DNA of 64,000 nt from DAOUJI01 sp965219565 (GTDB lineage: Bacteria; Chloroflexota; Dehalococcoidia; Lucifugimonadales; JAGWBF01): assembly GCA_965219565.1 (NCBI GenBank), contig OZ244780.1, positions 2,666,001-2,730,000 of the forward strand. Reading direction: 5' to 3'. The position numbers and the translations under genes were made by a program. The notes beneath the pieces are model-generated. The model made no database searches, was not told the origin of the DNA, and saw nothing but the letters and a program-made list of their open reading frames with translations. This document shows, piece by piece, positions 44,790-53,199 of this stretch (the stretch's first letter is position 1; each line of letters opens with the position of its first letter).

Positions 44790-45673
44790 AGCAACACCAC
44801 GTCCAACGCCGTGAAGAGGAGCAAAGTCACGGCTATATAGGAGTTGAGGTTAAAGAAAGCCAGCATGAGCTTGGAAAGGTCTTTCGGGTTGACCAGGCTG
44901 TGCTCGTATATGAGCAGGGCCGAGGCGATGGCCCACCCTGCATAGTATAGCGGCCCCAGCCCCATCCATATCCCAAGGGCCAGTAGGGAAGCTGAGGTTG
45001 CGATGTGCATCCCCCTATACCACCAGAAAGCGCCTTCTAGGCCGAACCGCCGTGGTATGGAGTGAATGCCGTACTGCTTGTCGAAAGCTAAGTCCTGACA
45101 AGCGTAGATGATGTCGAAGCCGCCTATCCACATGGCCACAGCAAAGGACAGCAGCACCGCCTCCGGGCCCAGGCTCCCGGTCACCGCTATCCAACCTCCG
45201 GCGGCGGCAATAGCGTCAACCCATCCCAACACGAAATGGGTGGTCCATGAGAAATACTTTACGTAGGAGTATGCAACCACCGCCACTGCAGCGACCGGCG
45301 CCAGGACAAGGGTCAGGGTGTTGAGCTGCGACGCGGCGAAGAAGAAGACTCCTATGGAGACCAGGACCATCAGCCCCATCTCATAGGGTTTCAGAAGACC
45401 CTTGGGCAAATGGCGGTTCGCCGTGCGGGGGTTGGCGGTGTCCTCCTTCAGGTGAATCAGGCGGTTAGAGGACATGGCCAGCGTGCGGGCGGCCGCCATG
45501 GCTACGGTAATCCAGACAACCTCGGACCATCCAGGCAGCCCGTCAGCCGCAAGGAACATGCCGATGTAGGCAAAGGGCAAGGCGAAGACGGTGTGCTCGA
45601 ACTTGATTGCGTCAAGGAACAAGCGCGCTTTGGCGCCTGTTCTCTTGACCGGCGTCAGAATCGCAGCTGCCAC
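44786..45673 (-). CDS. ubiA: UbiA-family prenyltransferase (MqnP-like)
   Basis: A 295-residue integral membrane enzyme with about eight helices. The first catalytic motif is NRLIHLKEDTANPRTANR; relatives read N-R-x-x-D-x-x-x-D, so the middle Asp is His here while the last Asp is kept. The second is GGFDIIYACQDLAFDKQYG, with both acidic positions. The family attaches a polyprenyl chain to an aromatic ring, in this setting 6-carboxy-1,4-dihydroxynaphthalene-type intermediates (MqnP) or 4-hydroxybenzoate. It lies between ubiD and ubiX. The His substitution may alter metal binding. Confidence 0.9.
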   Translation of the reverse strand: MAAAILTPVKRTGAKARLFLDAIKFEHTVFALPFAYIGMFLAADGLPGWSEVVWITVAMAAARTLAMSSNRLIHLKEDTANPRTANRHLPKGLLKPYEMGLMVLVSIGVFFFAASQLNTLTLVLAPVAAVAVVAYSYVKYFSWTTHFVLGWVDAIAAAGGWIAVTGSLGPEAVLLSFAVAMWIGGFDIIYACQDLAFDKQYGIHSIPRRFGLEGAFWWYRGMHIATSASLLALGIWMGLGPLYYAGWAIASALLIYEHSLVNPKDLSKLMLAFFNLNSYIAVTLLLFTALDVVLL

Positions 45674-45757
45674 GACGCTCGATTCGATTCCGGCCAGGCC
45701 GTTGCGGTCATTGACACCGCTCCCTCATTGAAACCAACTTGGGCAACCACAAACACG

Positions 45758-47215
45758 CTAGATTCCATACTGGTCCCACTTGGAGTCGACCAACGCCCTC
45801 ACTTCGTCGCTCATCACTATGTCCGGGGGCCACTCCCGGGGGTTGCCCTCGCCCGGCCCCTTGGCGGTGGCGTCGATGCCCACCTTGCTGCCAAACTTGG
45901 GCGTAGGAGAGGCATGGTCCAGGTCGTCCACAGGCCCCTGCACGGTGATGATGTCCCTGGCCGCGTCGATGTTGTTGGTTACCCGCCAAGTTACCTCCGA
46001 CAAGTTGTGCACGTCCACGTAGTGATCAACGACTATGATGGCTTTGGCCAGAGACATCAGTCCAAGCCCCCAGAGTCCGTACATCACCTTCTGGGCGTGG
46101 CCTGGGAACTCCTTCTTTATCGAGACCAGCACCAGGTTGTGGAACACCCCCTCCGCAGGCATGTTGATGTCAACGATTTCCGGGAGGACGGTCTGCATGA
46201 TGGGCAGGAAGACCCGTTCGGTGACCTTGCCCATGAAGTAGTCCTCCATAGGAGGACGCCCCACTATTATGGTGGGGTATATTGGCTCCCGACGGTGTGT
46301 GATCGCCGTTACGTGGAATACCGGATAGGTGTCGGCGAGGGAATAGTAGCCGGTGTGGTCTCCAAAGGGCCCTTCCAGCGCTTCGTCTCCAGGAGTGACG
46401 TAGCCCTCTATGATCATTTCAGCGTGGGCCGGGACCTCCAGGTCCACGGTCTTGGCCTTGACCAGCTCCACCCCTTCTTCGCGGATGAACCCGGCTATCA
46501 TCATCTCGTCCATGTCGGGTGGCAATGGAGCGGACCCCGTCCAAATCGTGGCCGGGTCCCCTCCAAGGGCCACAGCCACTTCCACACGGTCCCTCCCCTC
46601 CTCGCGGCTGACCCGATAGTGGCGCGCCCCCACCTTGTGGGTCTGCCAGTGCATCCCGCAGGTGTTCTTGTTAAACACCTGTATGCGGTACATGCCGAAA
46701 TTCCGCACACCCGTATCCGGGTCCTTGGTGATTACGAGGGGCAGGGTGATATAACGGCCTCCGTCCATGGGCCAGCATTTCAAGATTGGGTACTTGAACA
46801 AGTCCACGTCATCGCCGGTGTGGACCACCTCCTGGCAGGGGCCGGAGCGCACGATTTTCGACTGGAAAGAGGCTAGTTCTCGGAGCCTCCCCAGCATACG
46901 CAGCTTGTCCATAATTCCCTTGGGAGCTCCGCCTTGCATAAGCCCGAGAATGCCCTGGACCCGTTGGACCAGGTCATCCAGCTTTTCGACCCCCAGCGCC
47001 CATGCCATCCGTTGCTCGGAGCCATACATATTGATGAGCACCGGCATGTCGTATCCCTCGACGTTCTCGAAGAGCAGCGCCGGTCCGCCCTGTTTTACCG
47101 TCCGGTCGCATATTTCGGTGATTTCAAGCTCCGGGTTGACCGGAGTCGTAATACGCCGCAAGTCGCCCTTGCTTTCGAGGAAGGAGATGAAATCACGCAG
47201 GTCTTTGAAGTTCAT
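45758..47215 (-). CDS. ubiD: UbiD-family decarboxylase (MqnL-like)
   Basis: The 485-residue protein is a complete UbiD: FKDLRDFISFLESKGDLRRI, EITEICDRTVKQGGPALLFE, GMYRIQVFNKNTCGMHWQ with metal and prFMN contacts, GFIREEGVELVKAKTVDLEV, and GPFGDHTGYYSLADTYPVFH with the catalytic Glu region. It decarboxylates an aromatic acid with prenylated FMN. Its neighbours ubiA, ubiX and menG point to late menaquinone synthesis by the futalosine route. It leads the unit; the start is ATG 47215, and the next gene begins 84 bases after its stop. Confidence 0.94.
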   Translation of the reverse strand: MNFKDLRDFISFLESKGDLRRITTPVNPELEITEICDRTVKQGGPALLFENVEGYDMPVLINMYGSEQRMAWALGVEKLDDLVQRVQGILGLMQGGAPKGIMDKLRMLGRLRELASFQSKIVRSGPCQEVVHTGDDVDLFKYPILKCWPMDGGRYITLPLVITKDPDTGVRNFGMYRIQVFNKNTCGMHWQTHKVGARHYRVSREEGRDRVEVAVALGGDPATIWTGSAPLPPDMDEMMIAGFIREEGVELVKAKTVDLEVPAHAEMIIEGYVTPGDEALEGPFGDHTGYYSLADTYPVFHVTAITHRREPIYPTIIVGRPPMEDYFMGKVTERVFLPIMQTVLPEIVDINMPAEGVFHNLVLVSIKKEFPGHAQKVMYGLWGLGLMSLAKAIIVVDHYVDVHNLSEVTWRVTNNIDAARDIITVQGPVDDLDHASPTPKFGSKVGIDATAKGPGEGNPREWPPDIVMSDEVRALVDSKWDQYGI

Positions 47216-47420
47216 GTCAAAAGGGGCGTGGATTGCAGTAGATCAACGTCGGTCCGGCAAGAGTTTGCTATGAGGACGCCGGGAGTGTTGCTCATCTTCC
47301 TCCGGCGCCCGTCCGTATACGGCAATATGAATGCGTCGGCCTGTTGTCGGCCGTGTGGAGATTTCGGTGAAGTACCTGGAGGGCTGGGAGAGGACTTGGT
47401 CAACCTGACCATCGGGCAGG

Positions 47421-47720
47421 CTAGAATTGGGAAGAGGAGTAACGCTGCTTGCTGAAGCAGTCGTTGCAATAGACGGGGCGGTCTCCCCTGGGCCTGAATG
47501 GCACCATCGCCTCGTTGCCGCACTCGGCACAAACGACCGGAAATTGCTCTCGTTCGCCGCTCTGTACGAATCCCCTCTGCTGGGCCCGTCGGCTGGCCCT
47601 GCAAGACGGGCAGCGCTTGGGCTCGTTGGTATAACCCCTGGAGTCGAAGAATTCCTGTTCGCCCACCGTGAATACAAAGGTCGCCCCACACTCCACACAC
47701 GCTAGGTCTTTGTCGGCCAT
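47421..47720 (-). CDS. Double zinc-ribbon protein
   Basis: A 99-residue protein with two cysteine modules. The first is CVECGATFVFTVGEQEFF followed by KRCPSCRASRRAQQRG; the second is VVCAECGNEAMVPFRP followed by RPVYCNDCF. This is the common bacterial zinc-ribbon (CxxC-rich) protein of unknown function, often found in Chloroflexota and Firmicutes. MADKD at 47720 is taken as start, with GTGACA context; an upstream ATG at 47726 is two codons away. It is monocistronic. The 200 bases between it and ubiD hold nothing I recognise. Confidence 0.9.
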   Translation of the reverse strand: MADKDLACVECGATFVFTVGEQEFFDSRGYTNEPKRCPSCRASRRAQQRGFVQSGEREQFPVVCAECGNEAMVPFRPRGDRPVYCNDCFSKQRYSSSQF

Positions 47721-47990
47721 TGTCACTGGATGGCCTCCTTCGGGCTAGAGTCTGGTAAGTTGAGGTCATCCAGACGCGGGGACCGGTTCTCCCAACTCGT
47801 GCCAACCTAAGATTATACACAGGGGTAAAGGAATTGCAACGGGGACGGGCCATGCGTGGAAGCCGCCCGACGGCGCCGTTTTCTGGCTCTAACCCGCAAA
47901 CATTTCTAACCTGGAGCCTGTGTGGGCCTGTGATAGCATGGCTTCACGGGGCGCCCGAATAAATAAGCAGAATGGAGGATTTTCACCGCT

Positions 47991-48962
47991 GTGAGAGACG
48001 CTGTTGAATCATATCTCAATCACCTGGTGGTTGAGAAAGGCTTTTCCAGCAATACGCTGGATGCATACAAAAACGACCTGGGCCAATTCATCGAATTCAC
48101 CAAAATCCGATGGAACGGGGCCACTGAGACCAACGAAGGTTGGCAGAAGGTGGACCTGGAACTTCTCACCGACTATATTTCGGACCTAAGAGCCAAGAAG
48201 AGCTACCGTGAAACCACAACCGCCAGAAAGGTGGCCGCCTTAAAGTCATTCTTCAACTTCCTGGTGGAAGAGGAGATTGTGGAAAGCGACCCCACCGAGT
48301 TCCTGGCGGCTCCCCGAATCGGGCGCGCCCTGCCCAAGTTCCTATCCGAAGACGAGGTAAGGACCATTCTCGATCAAGCCGCCAAGGAAGAGACTCCCGA
48401 GGGCCTGCGGGACCGCACGATGTTGGAACTGCTGTACGCCACCGGCCTCCGGGTGACAGAACTCATCAACCTGGACATGGAGGATGTCAATCTCCAGGAG
48501 GGGTACGTCCGCTGCAAAGGGAAAGGCTCTAAAGAACGCATAGCCTATCTCTACCCCCGGGCGGTGGACGTGCTGAAGGAATACGTGGAATACGACCGTC
48601 CAAAGCTCCTCGGAACAGGCAAGGGACATGGAGAAAACGGGGCCGGGAAGAACGGCTCTAACGGCAAGGCCAAAGCCAACGAAGTCAAGGCCTTGTTCGT
48701 CAACCAGCGCAAAGACCGGTTGACCCGCCAGTGGGTCTGGACCGTTCTCAAGAACTGCGCCAAGACGGCCGGCCTGAGCAAGCCGATAACACCCCACGTT
48801 CTCCGGCACAGCTTCGCCACACACATGCTCCAAGGCGGGGCGTCCCTCAGACACGTGCAGGAACTCCTGGGCCACTCCTCAATCACCACGACCCAGGTGT
48901 ATACTCACGTGACCAACGACCACATCCGCCAGGAGTTCGACAGGGCTCACCCCAGGTCCTGA
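47991..48962 (+). CDS. xerD: Tyrosine recombinase XerD/XerC
   Basis: The 323-residue protein has an N-terminal SAM-like domain (YLNHLVVEKGFSSNTLDAYK) and a C-terminal catalytic domain with R in ATGLRVTELINLDM, H-x-x-R in PHVLRHSFATHML, H in LLGHSSITTTQVYTH and Y in the same segment. This is the normal Xer set, which resolves chromosome dimers at dif. A glycine- and lysine-rich insert of about 30 residues (GKGHGENGAGKNGSNGKAK) lies before the last third and is unusual. It starts at GTG 47991; GGAGG is 12 bases upstream, which is long. rpiB follows 38 bases later. Confidence 0.9.
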   Translation: MRDAVESYLNHLVVEKGFSSNTLDAYKNDLGQFIEFTKIRWNGATETNEGWQKVDLELLTDYISDLRAKKSYRETTTARKVAALKSFFNFLVEEEIVESDPTEFLAAPRIGRALPKFLSEDEVRTILDQAAKEETPEGLRDRTMLELLYATGLRVTELINLDMEDVNLQEGYVRCKGKGSKERIAYLYPRAVDVLKEYVEYDRPKLLGTGKGHGENGAGKNGSNGKAKANEVKALFVNQRKDRLTRQWVWTVLKNCAKTAGLSKPITPHVLRHSFATHMLQGGASLRHVQELLGHSSITTTQVYTHVTNDHIRQEFDRAHPRS

Positions 48963-49000
48963 CCCTAAGGATCCCCGCTGGGGTGTTCAGGGAGGACGAC

Positions 49001-49462
49001 ATGAAGTTCGCCGTAGGCAGCGACGAGCGGACCGACCTCACCGACTGGGTGGTGAGGGAGCTCATGGACCGCGGCCACGACGTGGAGCTTCACGGAGCGC
49101 TGAAGGAGGGGGCCGATCCCCAATGGCCCGGCGTCGCCCAAAGCGTGGCTCAGGATGTGGCGCAAGGGCGAAGCGACGAGGGAGTTCTCTTCTGCTGGAC
49201 AGGCACAGGTGTGAGCATTGCCGCCAACAAGGAGCCCGGCGTCAGAGCAGCCTTGTGCATCGACTCCGAAACGGCCAAGGGCGCACGTCTCTGGAACGAG
49301 GCCAACGTCCTCTGCATGAGCCTGCGGCTCACTTCCCAGCCAGCGGCCTCGGAAATCATAGACGCATGGACTTCCACTCTGGGGATAGACGAAACGGAAC
49401 GTGATAACATAGAATCAGTTAAACGCATGGACCAAGAACGAGCAAGCAAAGAAGCCGCCTGA
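49001..49462 (+). CDS. rpiB: RpiB/LacA/LacB-family sugar-phosphate isomerase
   Basis: The 153-residue product has the RpiB layout: MKFAVGSDERTDLTDWVVRE, GVLFCWTGTGVSIAANKEPG with the phosphate and catalytic Cys/Thr region, RAALCIDSETAKGARLWNEA, and NVLCMSLRLTSQPAASEII. It interconverts ribose and ribulose 5-phosphate or related sugars. The usual DHAG at strand 1 is SDER here, and the catalytic C-G-S/T-G-x-G reads CWTGTG, so substrate preference may differ from classical RpiB. GGGAGG precedes the ATG. It lies 38 bases after xerD. Confidence 0.85.
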   Translation: MKFAVGSDERTDLTDWVVRELMDRGHDVELHGALKEGADPQWPGVAQSVAQDVAQGRSDEGVLFCWTGTGVSIAANKEPGVRAALCIDSETAKGARLWNEANVLCMSLRLTSQPAASEIIDAWTSTLGIDETERDNIESVKRMDQERASKEAA

Positions 49463-49483
49463 CGAAGAAAGGCAAGGGCCCGG

Positions 49484-49834
49484 ATGCCCCAAAGAGGGAA
49501 AGCCAAGCGCGTAGCCTCGACCCAGGGAAAGTTGAGCCAGCGCAAGAGACGCCAGCCCCGCACAAGAGACGAGGCGTCCGTCATTGCGGCACCCGAACCG
49601 CAGGTCCAGCCAGCAGGCCCGTCGAGCGCGGACGGCGCCCCAGTTGAAGCGCGACCCGCTACGGCGGCGCAACCTGTGCCAAGCCCGGCTCCCGCTATAA
49701 GGCGCGGGCCGACAAGACAGGAACCACCTCGACCGTCGGTCTACCGACACATCCAACCTGAGATTAAGCGCATCCTCGCCCTGACCAGCGTCATGGTCGT
49801 CGCCCTGATTGTTCTGGCGGTCTTCCTGAGGTAA
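49484..49834 (+). CDS. Small basic, proline-rich protein with C-terminal membrane helix
   Basis: A 116-residue protein: a highly basic start (GKAKRVASTQGKLSQRKRR), an Ala/Pro-rich low-complexity middle, and one transmembrane helix at the C-terminus (ILALTSVMVVALIVLAVFL). It looks like a tail-anchored protein with a cytoplasmic, nucleic-acid- or membrane-binding basic head. I recognise no family. It lies between rpiB and uvrC, 21 bases after the former and 32 before the latter, so it is likely cotranscribed with both. Confidence 0.7.
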   Translation: MPQRGKAKRVASTQGKLSQRKRRQPRTRDEASVIAAPEPQVQPAGPSSADGAPVEARPATAAQPVPSPAPAIRRGPTRQEPPRPSVYRHIQPEIKRILALTSVMVVALIVLAVFLR

Positions 49835-49866
49835 ACCGCCCTGGGTTGACCCGCCGGGGAGGCCGA

Positions 49867-51738
49867 ATGGACCGGGAATCTCTGCTGCACAGGCTCAGGC
49901 TCACGCCTGGCAAGCCGGGCGTATACATCCTAAAGGACGCCGCAGGCAAGCCCATCTACGTCGGGAAGGCCGCCAATCTCCAGAATCGGCTGCGGAACTA
50001 CTTCGGTTCGTCTCAGGGGTTGGGCCCCAAGATCAGCCGCATGGTCACCCGCATCGGGGACTTCGATTACATCGTCACCGACACCGAGGGCGAAGCGCTG
50101 ATCCTGGAATGCACCTTCATCAAGAAGCACAAACCCTATTACAACGCGCGCCTCAAAGACGATAAGAGCTACCCCTTCATCAAAATCGACCTGACCGAAG
50201 ACTTCCCACAGGTCTACGTCACCCGGCGCCTAACCACGGACGGCGCCCGCTACTTCGGCCCCTTCGCCACGGCCCACAGTGTTCGAAAGACCCTCGACCT
50301 GCTGAAGAAGCTCTTCCCATACAGGTCTTGCACCAAAGTCATCACAGGCACGGACCCCAGGCCATGCCTGGAATACTACATCAACAGGTGCGTAGCCCCC
50401 TGCATTGGCGCCGTGGACAAGCAAGAGTACAACAAGGTGGTCCAGCAGGTCGTCATGTTCATGGAGGGGAAGAGCGACGCAATCGTGGACGACCTGAAGT
50501 CCAAGATGGAACAGGCGTCGGAGACCTTGGAGTTCGAGAGAGCGGCCAGGCTCAGGGACCAAATCAAGGCCATCCGCCAGACCATAGACGAGCTTCAAAT
50601 TAAGGTCTCGTCCAGCGCCGACTACGACCTGGACGCTATCGCCCTCGCACAGGGCGCGGATGAGACTTGGGTCGAAGTATTCATGGTCAGGAACGGCAAG
50701 CTCATAGGCCGCGACCACTTCATCATGGAAGGGACTGACGAGGACTCGCCCAGCCATGTTCTTTCCCAGTTCCTCAAGCAGTTCTACCAGTCGGCGTCAT
50801 ACATAGCGCCCACCGTGCTGGTGCAGCACCCCGTGGAAGAAGAGGATCTAATCCGGGCTTGGCTGCGCGAAAAGCGCGGCGGGAAAGTGGACTTGACCCG
50901 GCCGGTGCGGGGCGAGAAGCGGAAGCTGGTCAAGATGGTGGCCGAGAACGCGGCCCAAGGCCTCACTCAGCGTCGTGCCAAGTGGCTGTCCAACACCGGG
51001 CTCGTCAACAACGCCTTGAACGAGTTGCAGGAAGAGCTCAACCTGCCGGGCATCCCACGACGAATGGAATGCTACGACATTTCCAACATCCAGGGATCAA
51101 ACCCAGTAGCGAGCATGGTCACATTCGTGGACGGAAGGCCAAGGCCGGCGGAGTACCGGCGGTTCCGCATAAAGGCCGTCGATGGAATCAACGACTACGC
51201 CATGATGCAGGAAGTCCTCAGGCGCAGATTCAAACGACTTGCCGAAAACGTGGGCAAGCGCAACTCCACCGGGCCGGACCAGCCGGATATACAGGACAAG
51301 GACACCTGGGGCGCCGTGCCAGACCTGGTCCTGATAGACGGGGGCAAGGGCCACCTGTCGGCGGCGCTGGAGGTGTTCCTCGAACTGGGTGTAGATTTCA
51401 TTCCTCTGGCGTCCTTAGCCAAGGAAAACGAGTGGCTCTACGTTCCTCACACCCCGGAACCCATCATTCTGCCCAGAGACTCCCAGGGCTTGTACCTGGT
51501 GCAACGAATGAGAGACGAGGCCCACCGTTTCGCCATAACGTACCACCGCAGACTGCGCAGCAAGTCCAGTGTCTCCTCATCCATGGACCTGGTAAAGGGC
51601 ATAGGACCCAAGCGTAAGCGAATGCTTCTTCGCAAGTTCGGGTCGGTGAAAGGCATCAAAGAGGCCTCCCTGGAAGAGATCACCCAAGTCCCCGGAATGA
51701 CCCGCGAGCTTGCCGCCAGGCTCAAACTGGCCCTTTGA
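49867..51738 (+). CDS. uvrC: UvrABC excinuclease subunit C
   Basis: A 623-residue UvrC. The GIY-YIG nuclease is at the start (PGVYILKDAAGKPIYVGKAA), the UVR domain around residue 210 (DDLKSKMEQASETLEFERAA), the RNase-H-like nuclease in the middle (ECYDISNIQGSNPVASMVTF, VLIDGGKGHLSAALEVF), and tandem HhH motifs at the C-terminus (VKGIGPKRKRMLLRKFGS). It makes both incisions in nucleotide-excision repair with UvrA and UvrB. ATG 49867 is chosen for GGGAGG 5 bases upstream. Length is normal. Confidence 0.97.
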   Translation: MDRESLLHRLRLTPGKPGVYILKDAAGKPIYVGKAANLQNRLRNYFGSSQGLGPKISRMVTRIGDFDYIVTDTEGEALILECTFIKKHKPYYNARLKDDKSYPFIKIDLTEDFPQVYVTRRLTTDGARYFGPFATAHSVRKTLDLLKKLFPYRSCTKVITGTDPRPCLEYYINRCVAPCIGAVDKQEYNKVVQQVVMFMEGKSDAIVDDLKSKMEQASETLEFERAARLRDQIKAIRQTIDELQIKVSSSADYDLDAIALAQGADETWVEVFMVRNGKLIGRDHFIMEGTDEDSPSHVLSQFLKQFYQSASYIAPTVLVQHPVEEEDLIRAWLREKRGGKVDLTRPVRGEKRKLVKMVAENAAQGLTQRRAKWLSNTGLVNNALNELQEELNLPGIPRRMECYDISNIQGSNPVASMVTFVDGRPRPAEYRRFRIKAVDGINDYAMMQEVLRRRFKRLAENVGKRNSTGPDQPDIQDKDTWGAVPDLVLIDGGKGHLSAALEVFLELGVDFIPLASLAKENEWLYVPHTPEPIILPRDSQGLYLVQRMRDEAHRFAITYHRRLRSKSSVSSSMDLVKGIGPKRKRMLLRKFGSVKGIKEASLEEITQVPGMTRELAARLKLAL

Positions 51739-51819
51739 GCATGGGCGCATCCTTGAATTCCCGCCTACGACTGTCGTAACCTAGCGTAAGACGCTGTTCT
51801 CAGGTGTGGACGAGGGGGC

Positions 51820-52428
51820 ATGGCTTTTAAGGTATCCATCAATCTTCCAAACGACACCCATGTTGTCGTGGAGTCCGACGAAGCTCAGCTAATCAGGGAC
51901 ATTGTTGCCTTTGTTCTAAGGAACTCCCACCAGACCGCCGACAAAAACCCGATCCCCGGCTTGTTTGAGGAGGAGAAAGCGCCCAACGGACAGGTCGCCT
52001 CCCAAAGGCCCTCAGGGCTTGACGTGACGGACCATCTGGAAGTCACGCGCCAGCCGTCCTCCAACGGCGGGGACGGGGCGAACCACGAGGTTGAAAGCCA
52101 GACCGAACGGGAGGCGAAGTACGTACAGTTCACCCAGTTGCTGGCCCCGGTGGGAGACATGAGGCGGGTCGTCGTCGCCGCAGAGGGAGCGAGGGCATTC
52201 CTTGATTTCGACGCGGTCTCGGAAGACGAACTCGTTTACCTCTTCGACCTGGCCGGCTGGCGCCGCCCCAACGACTTCCTGCAGACCCTCCGCAACTCGG
52301 CCAGAAGTACGTTCCGCTGGCTGGAACGTACTCCCGGACGCCCCGGCTACTATTCGGTCACGTCAGTTGGCAAAGCCGCCGTGATACACCGGCCCACCGC
52401 CATGAACAATATAGCGGCGGACGTATAG
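51820..52428 (+). CDS. Hypothetical protein
   Basis: The 202-residue protein has a beta-rich N-terminal part (FKVSINLPNDTHVVVESDEA), a polar linker of about 60 residues, and a C-terminal helical region (SEDELVYLFDLAGWRRPNDF, then LQTLRNSARSTFRWLERTPG) that ends with YYSVTSVGKAAVIHRP and looks like a wing-and-helix or small DNA-binding module. I recognise no family. GAGGGGG lies just before the ATG. It is on the plus strand after uvrC and converges with the glutaredoxin gene. Confidence 0.65.
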   Translation: MAFKVSINLPNDTHVVVESDEAQLIRDIVAFVLRNSHQTADKNPIPGLFEEEKAPNGQVASQRPSGLDVTDHLEVTRQPSSNGGDGANHEVESQTEREAKYVQFTQLLAPVGDMRRVVVAAEGARAFLDFDAVSEDELVYLFDLAGWRRPNDFLQTLRNSARSTFRWLERTPGRPGYYSVTSVGKAAVIHRPTAMNNIAADV

Positions 52429-52437
52429 CGAGCTCGG

Positions 52438-52683
52438 CTAGACGCCCAGCTTTTCGGCGAGCTGTTTGTTGGAAGGCTCCACCAGGACCGAACCGTCGGG
52501 GAACAGTATCGTGGGCACGATTTGCTTGCCGCCGTTGACCTCGACGACGTAATTCCGCTTCTCCTCATCCTCGTCGACATCGAACCACTCAAAAGGAACG
52601 TTCTTGTCGGTGAGGAACTTCTTGGACCTGGTGCAGTCGGGGCACCATGACGTGCCGTAGACTTCGATTATGCTGTCAGCCAT
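52438..52683 (-). CDS. Glutaredoxin-family protein (NrdH/mycoredoxin-like)
   Basis: An 81-residue thioredoxin-fold protein with active site CPDC (IIEVYGTSWCPDCTRSKKFL), a conserved TVP-type cis-Pro (VPTILFPDGSVLVEPS) and no extra domain. It fits the small glutaredoxins of high-GC bacteria that use thioredoxin or mycothiol-type reductants. AGGAGG lies 8 bases before the ATG. It converges with the hypothetical gene at 51820, with 9 bases between stops. Confidence 0.92.
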   Translation of the reverse strand: MADSIIEVYGTSWCPDCTRSKKFLTDKNVPFEWFDVDEDEEKRNYVVEVNGGKQIVPTILFPDGSVLVEPSNKQLAEKLGV

Positions 52684-52767
52684 CTTTCTGTTCCTCCTAA
52701 CCGGGTGCCGAATCTCTGTCGTCTGCTGCGGACGATTCGGGGCATCTGACCAGCATGGTTTCCGGGG

Positions 52768-53199
52768 TCAACCCAGGGCAAGGCCCGACCCCACCCAGGA
52801 AACCACCTTATCAGGTTCTATTTTTATCACCGGAGCGTACTCCAAGTCCATATCTCTGTACTGGGCGTATTTCTCCCGGAGCATGGACACCGCCTTCGAC
52901 TGCTCCTTCCCAGGCTCCAGGAGCGTCGCAGTTCCCGTAACCAGGATGTACCATAGTCGCGACCAGTCCTCCTCATAGCTGTCAACCACCAGCGCCACCT
53001 TGGGGTTCTCCAAGATGTTGCGGACTCTCCGCAGGCGGGTTACGGAGGTGCGTTTGGGTTTCTGGTCAAGGACGGAGTAGAAGGCGGCGCCGTCGTAGAC
53101 GAAGCAGATGGGGATCAGATGCGGGGCGCCAGATGAGTCGGCCGTTGCGAACCGGGCCACACGGGCGTTTTGTACGAGGACTGTCTCCCGCTCGTCCAA
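52768..53199 (-). CDS. PPOX-class F420-dependent oxidoreductase (TIGR03668-like)
   Basis: A 143-residue split-barrel flavin/F420-binding protein: VARFATADSSGAPHLIPICF, YSVLDQKPKRTSVTRLRRVR, and VALVVDSYEEDWSRLWYILV. These match the TIGR03668-type F420 proteins of actinobacteria and Chloroflexota. Reaction unknown. It starts at a TTG (53199) directly after the TAG stop of the HEAT gene, in the same reading frame, so a single readthrough would fuse the two; I treat this as a normal gene boundary. Confidence 0.85.
   Translation of the reverse strand: MDERETVLVQNARVARFATADSSGAPHLIPICFVYDGAAFYSVLDQKPKRTSVTRLRRVRNILENPKVALVVDSYEEDWSRLWYILVTGTATLLEPGKEQSKAVSMLREKYAQYRDMDLEYAPVIKIEPDKVVSWVGSGLALG

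Noticed and set aside
45410..46876. 488-residue open frame antisense to ubiA and ubiD
   Set aside because: It spans two real genes on the other strand and resembles no protein.
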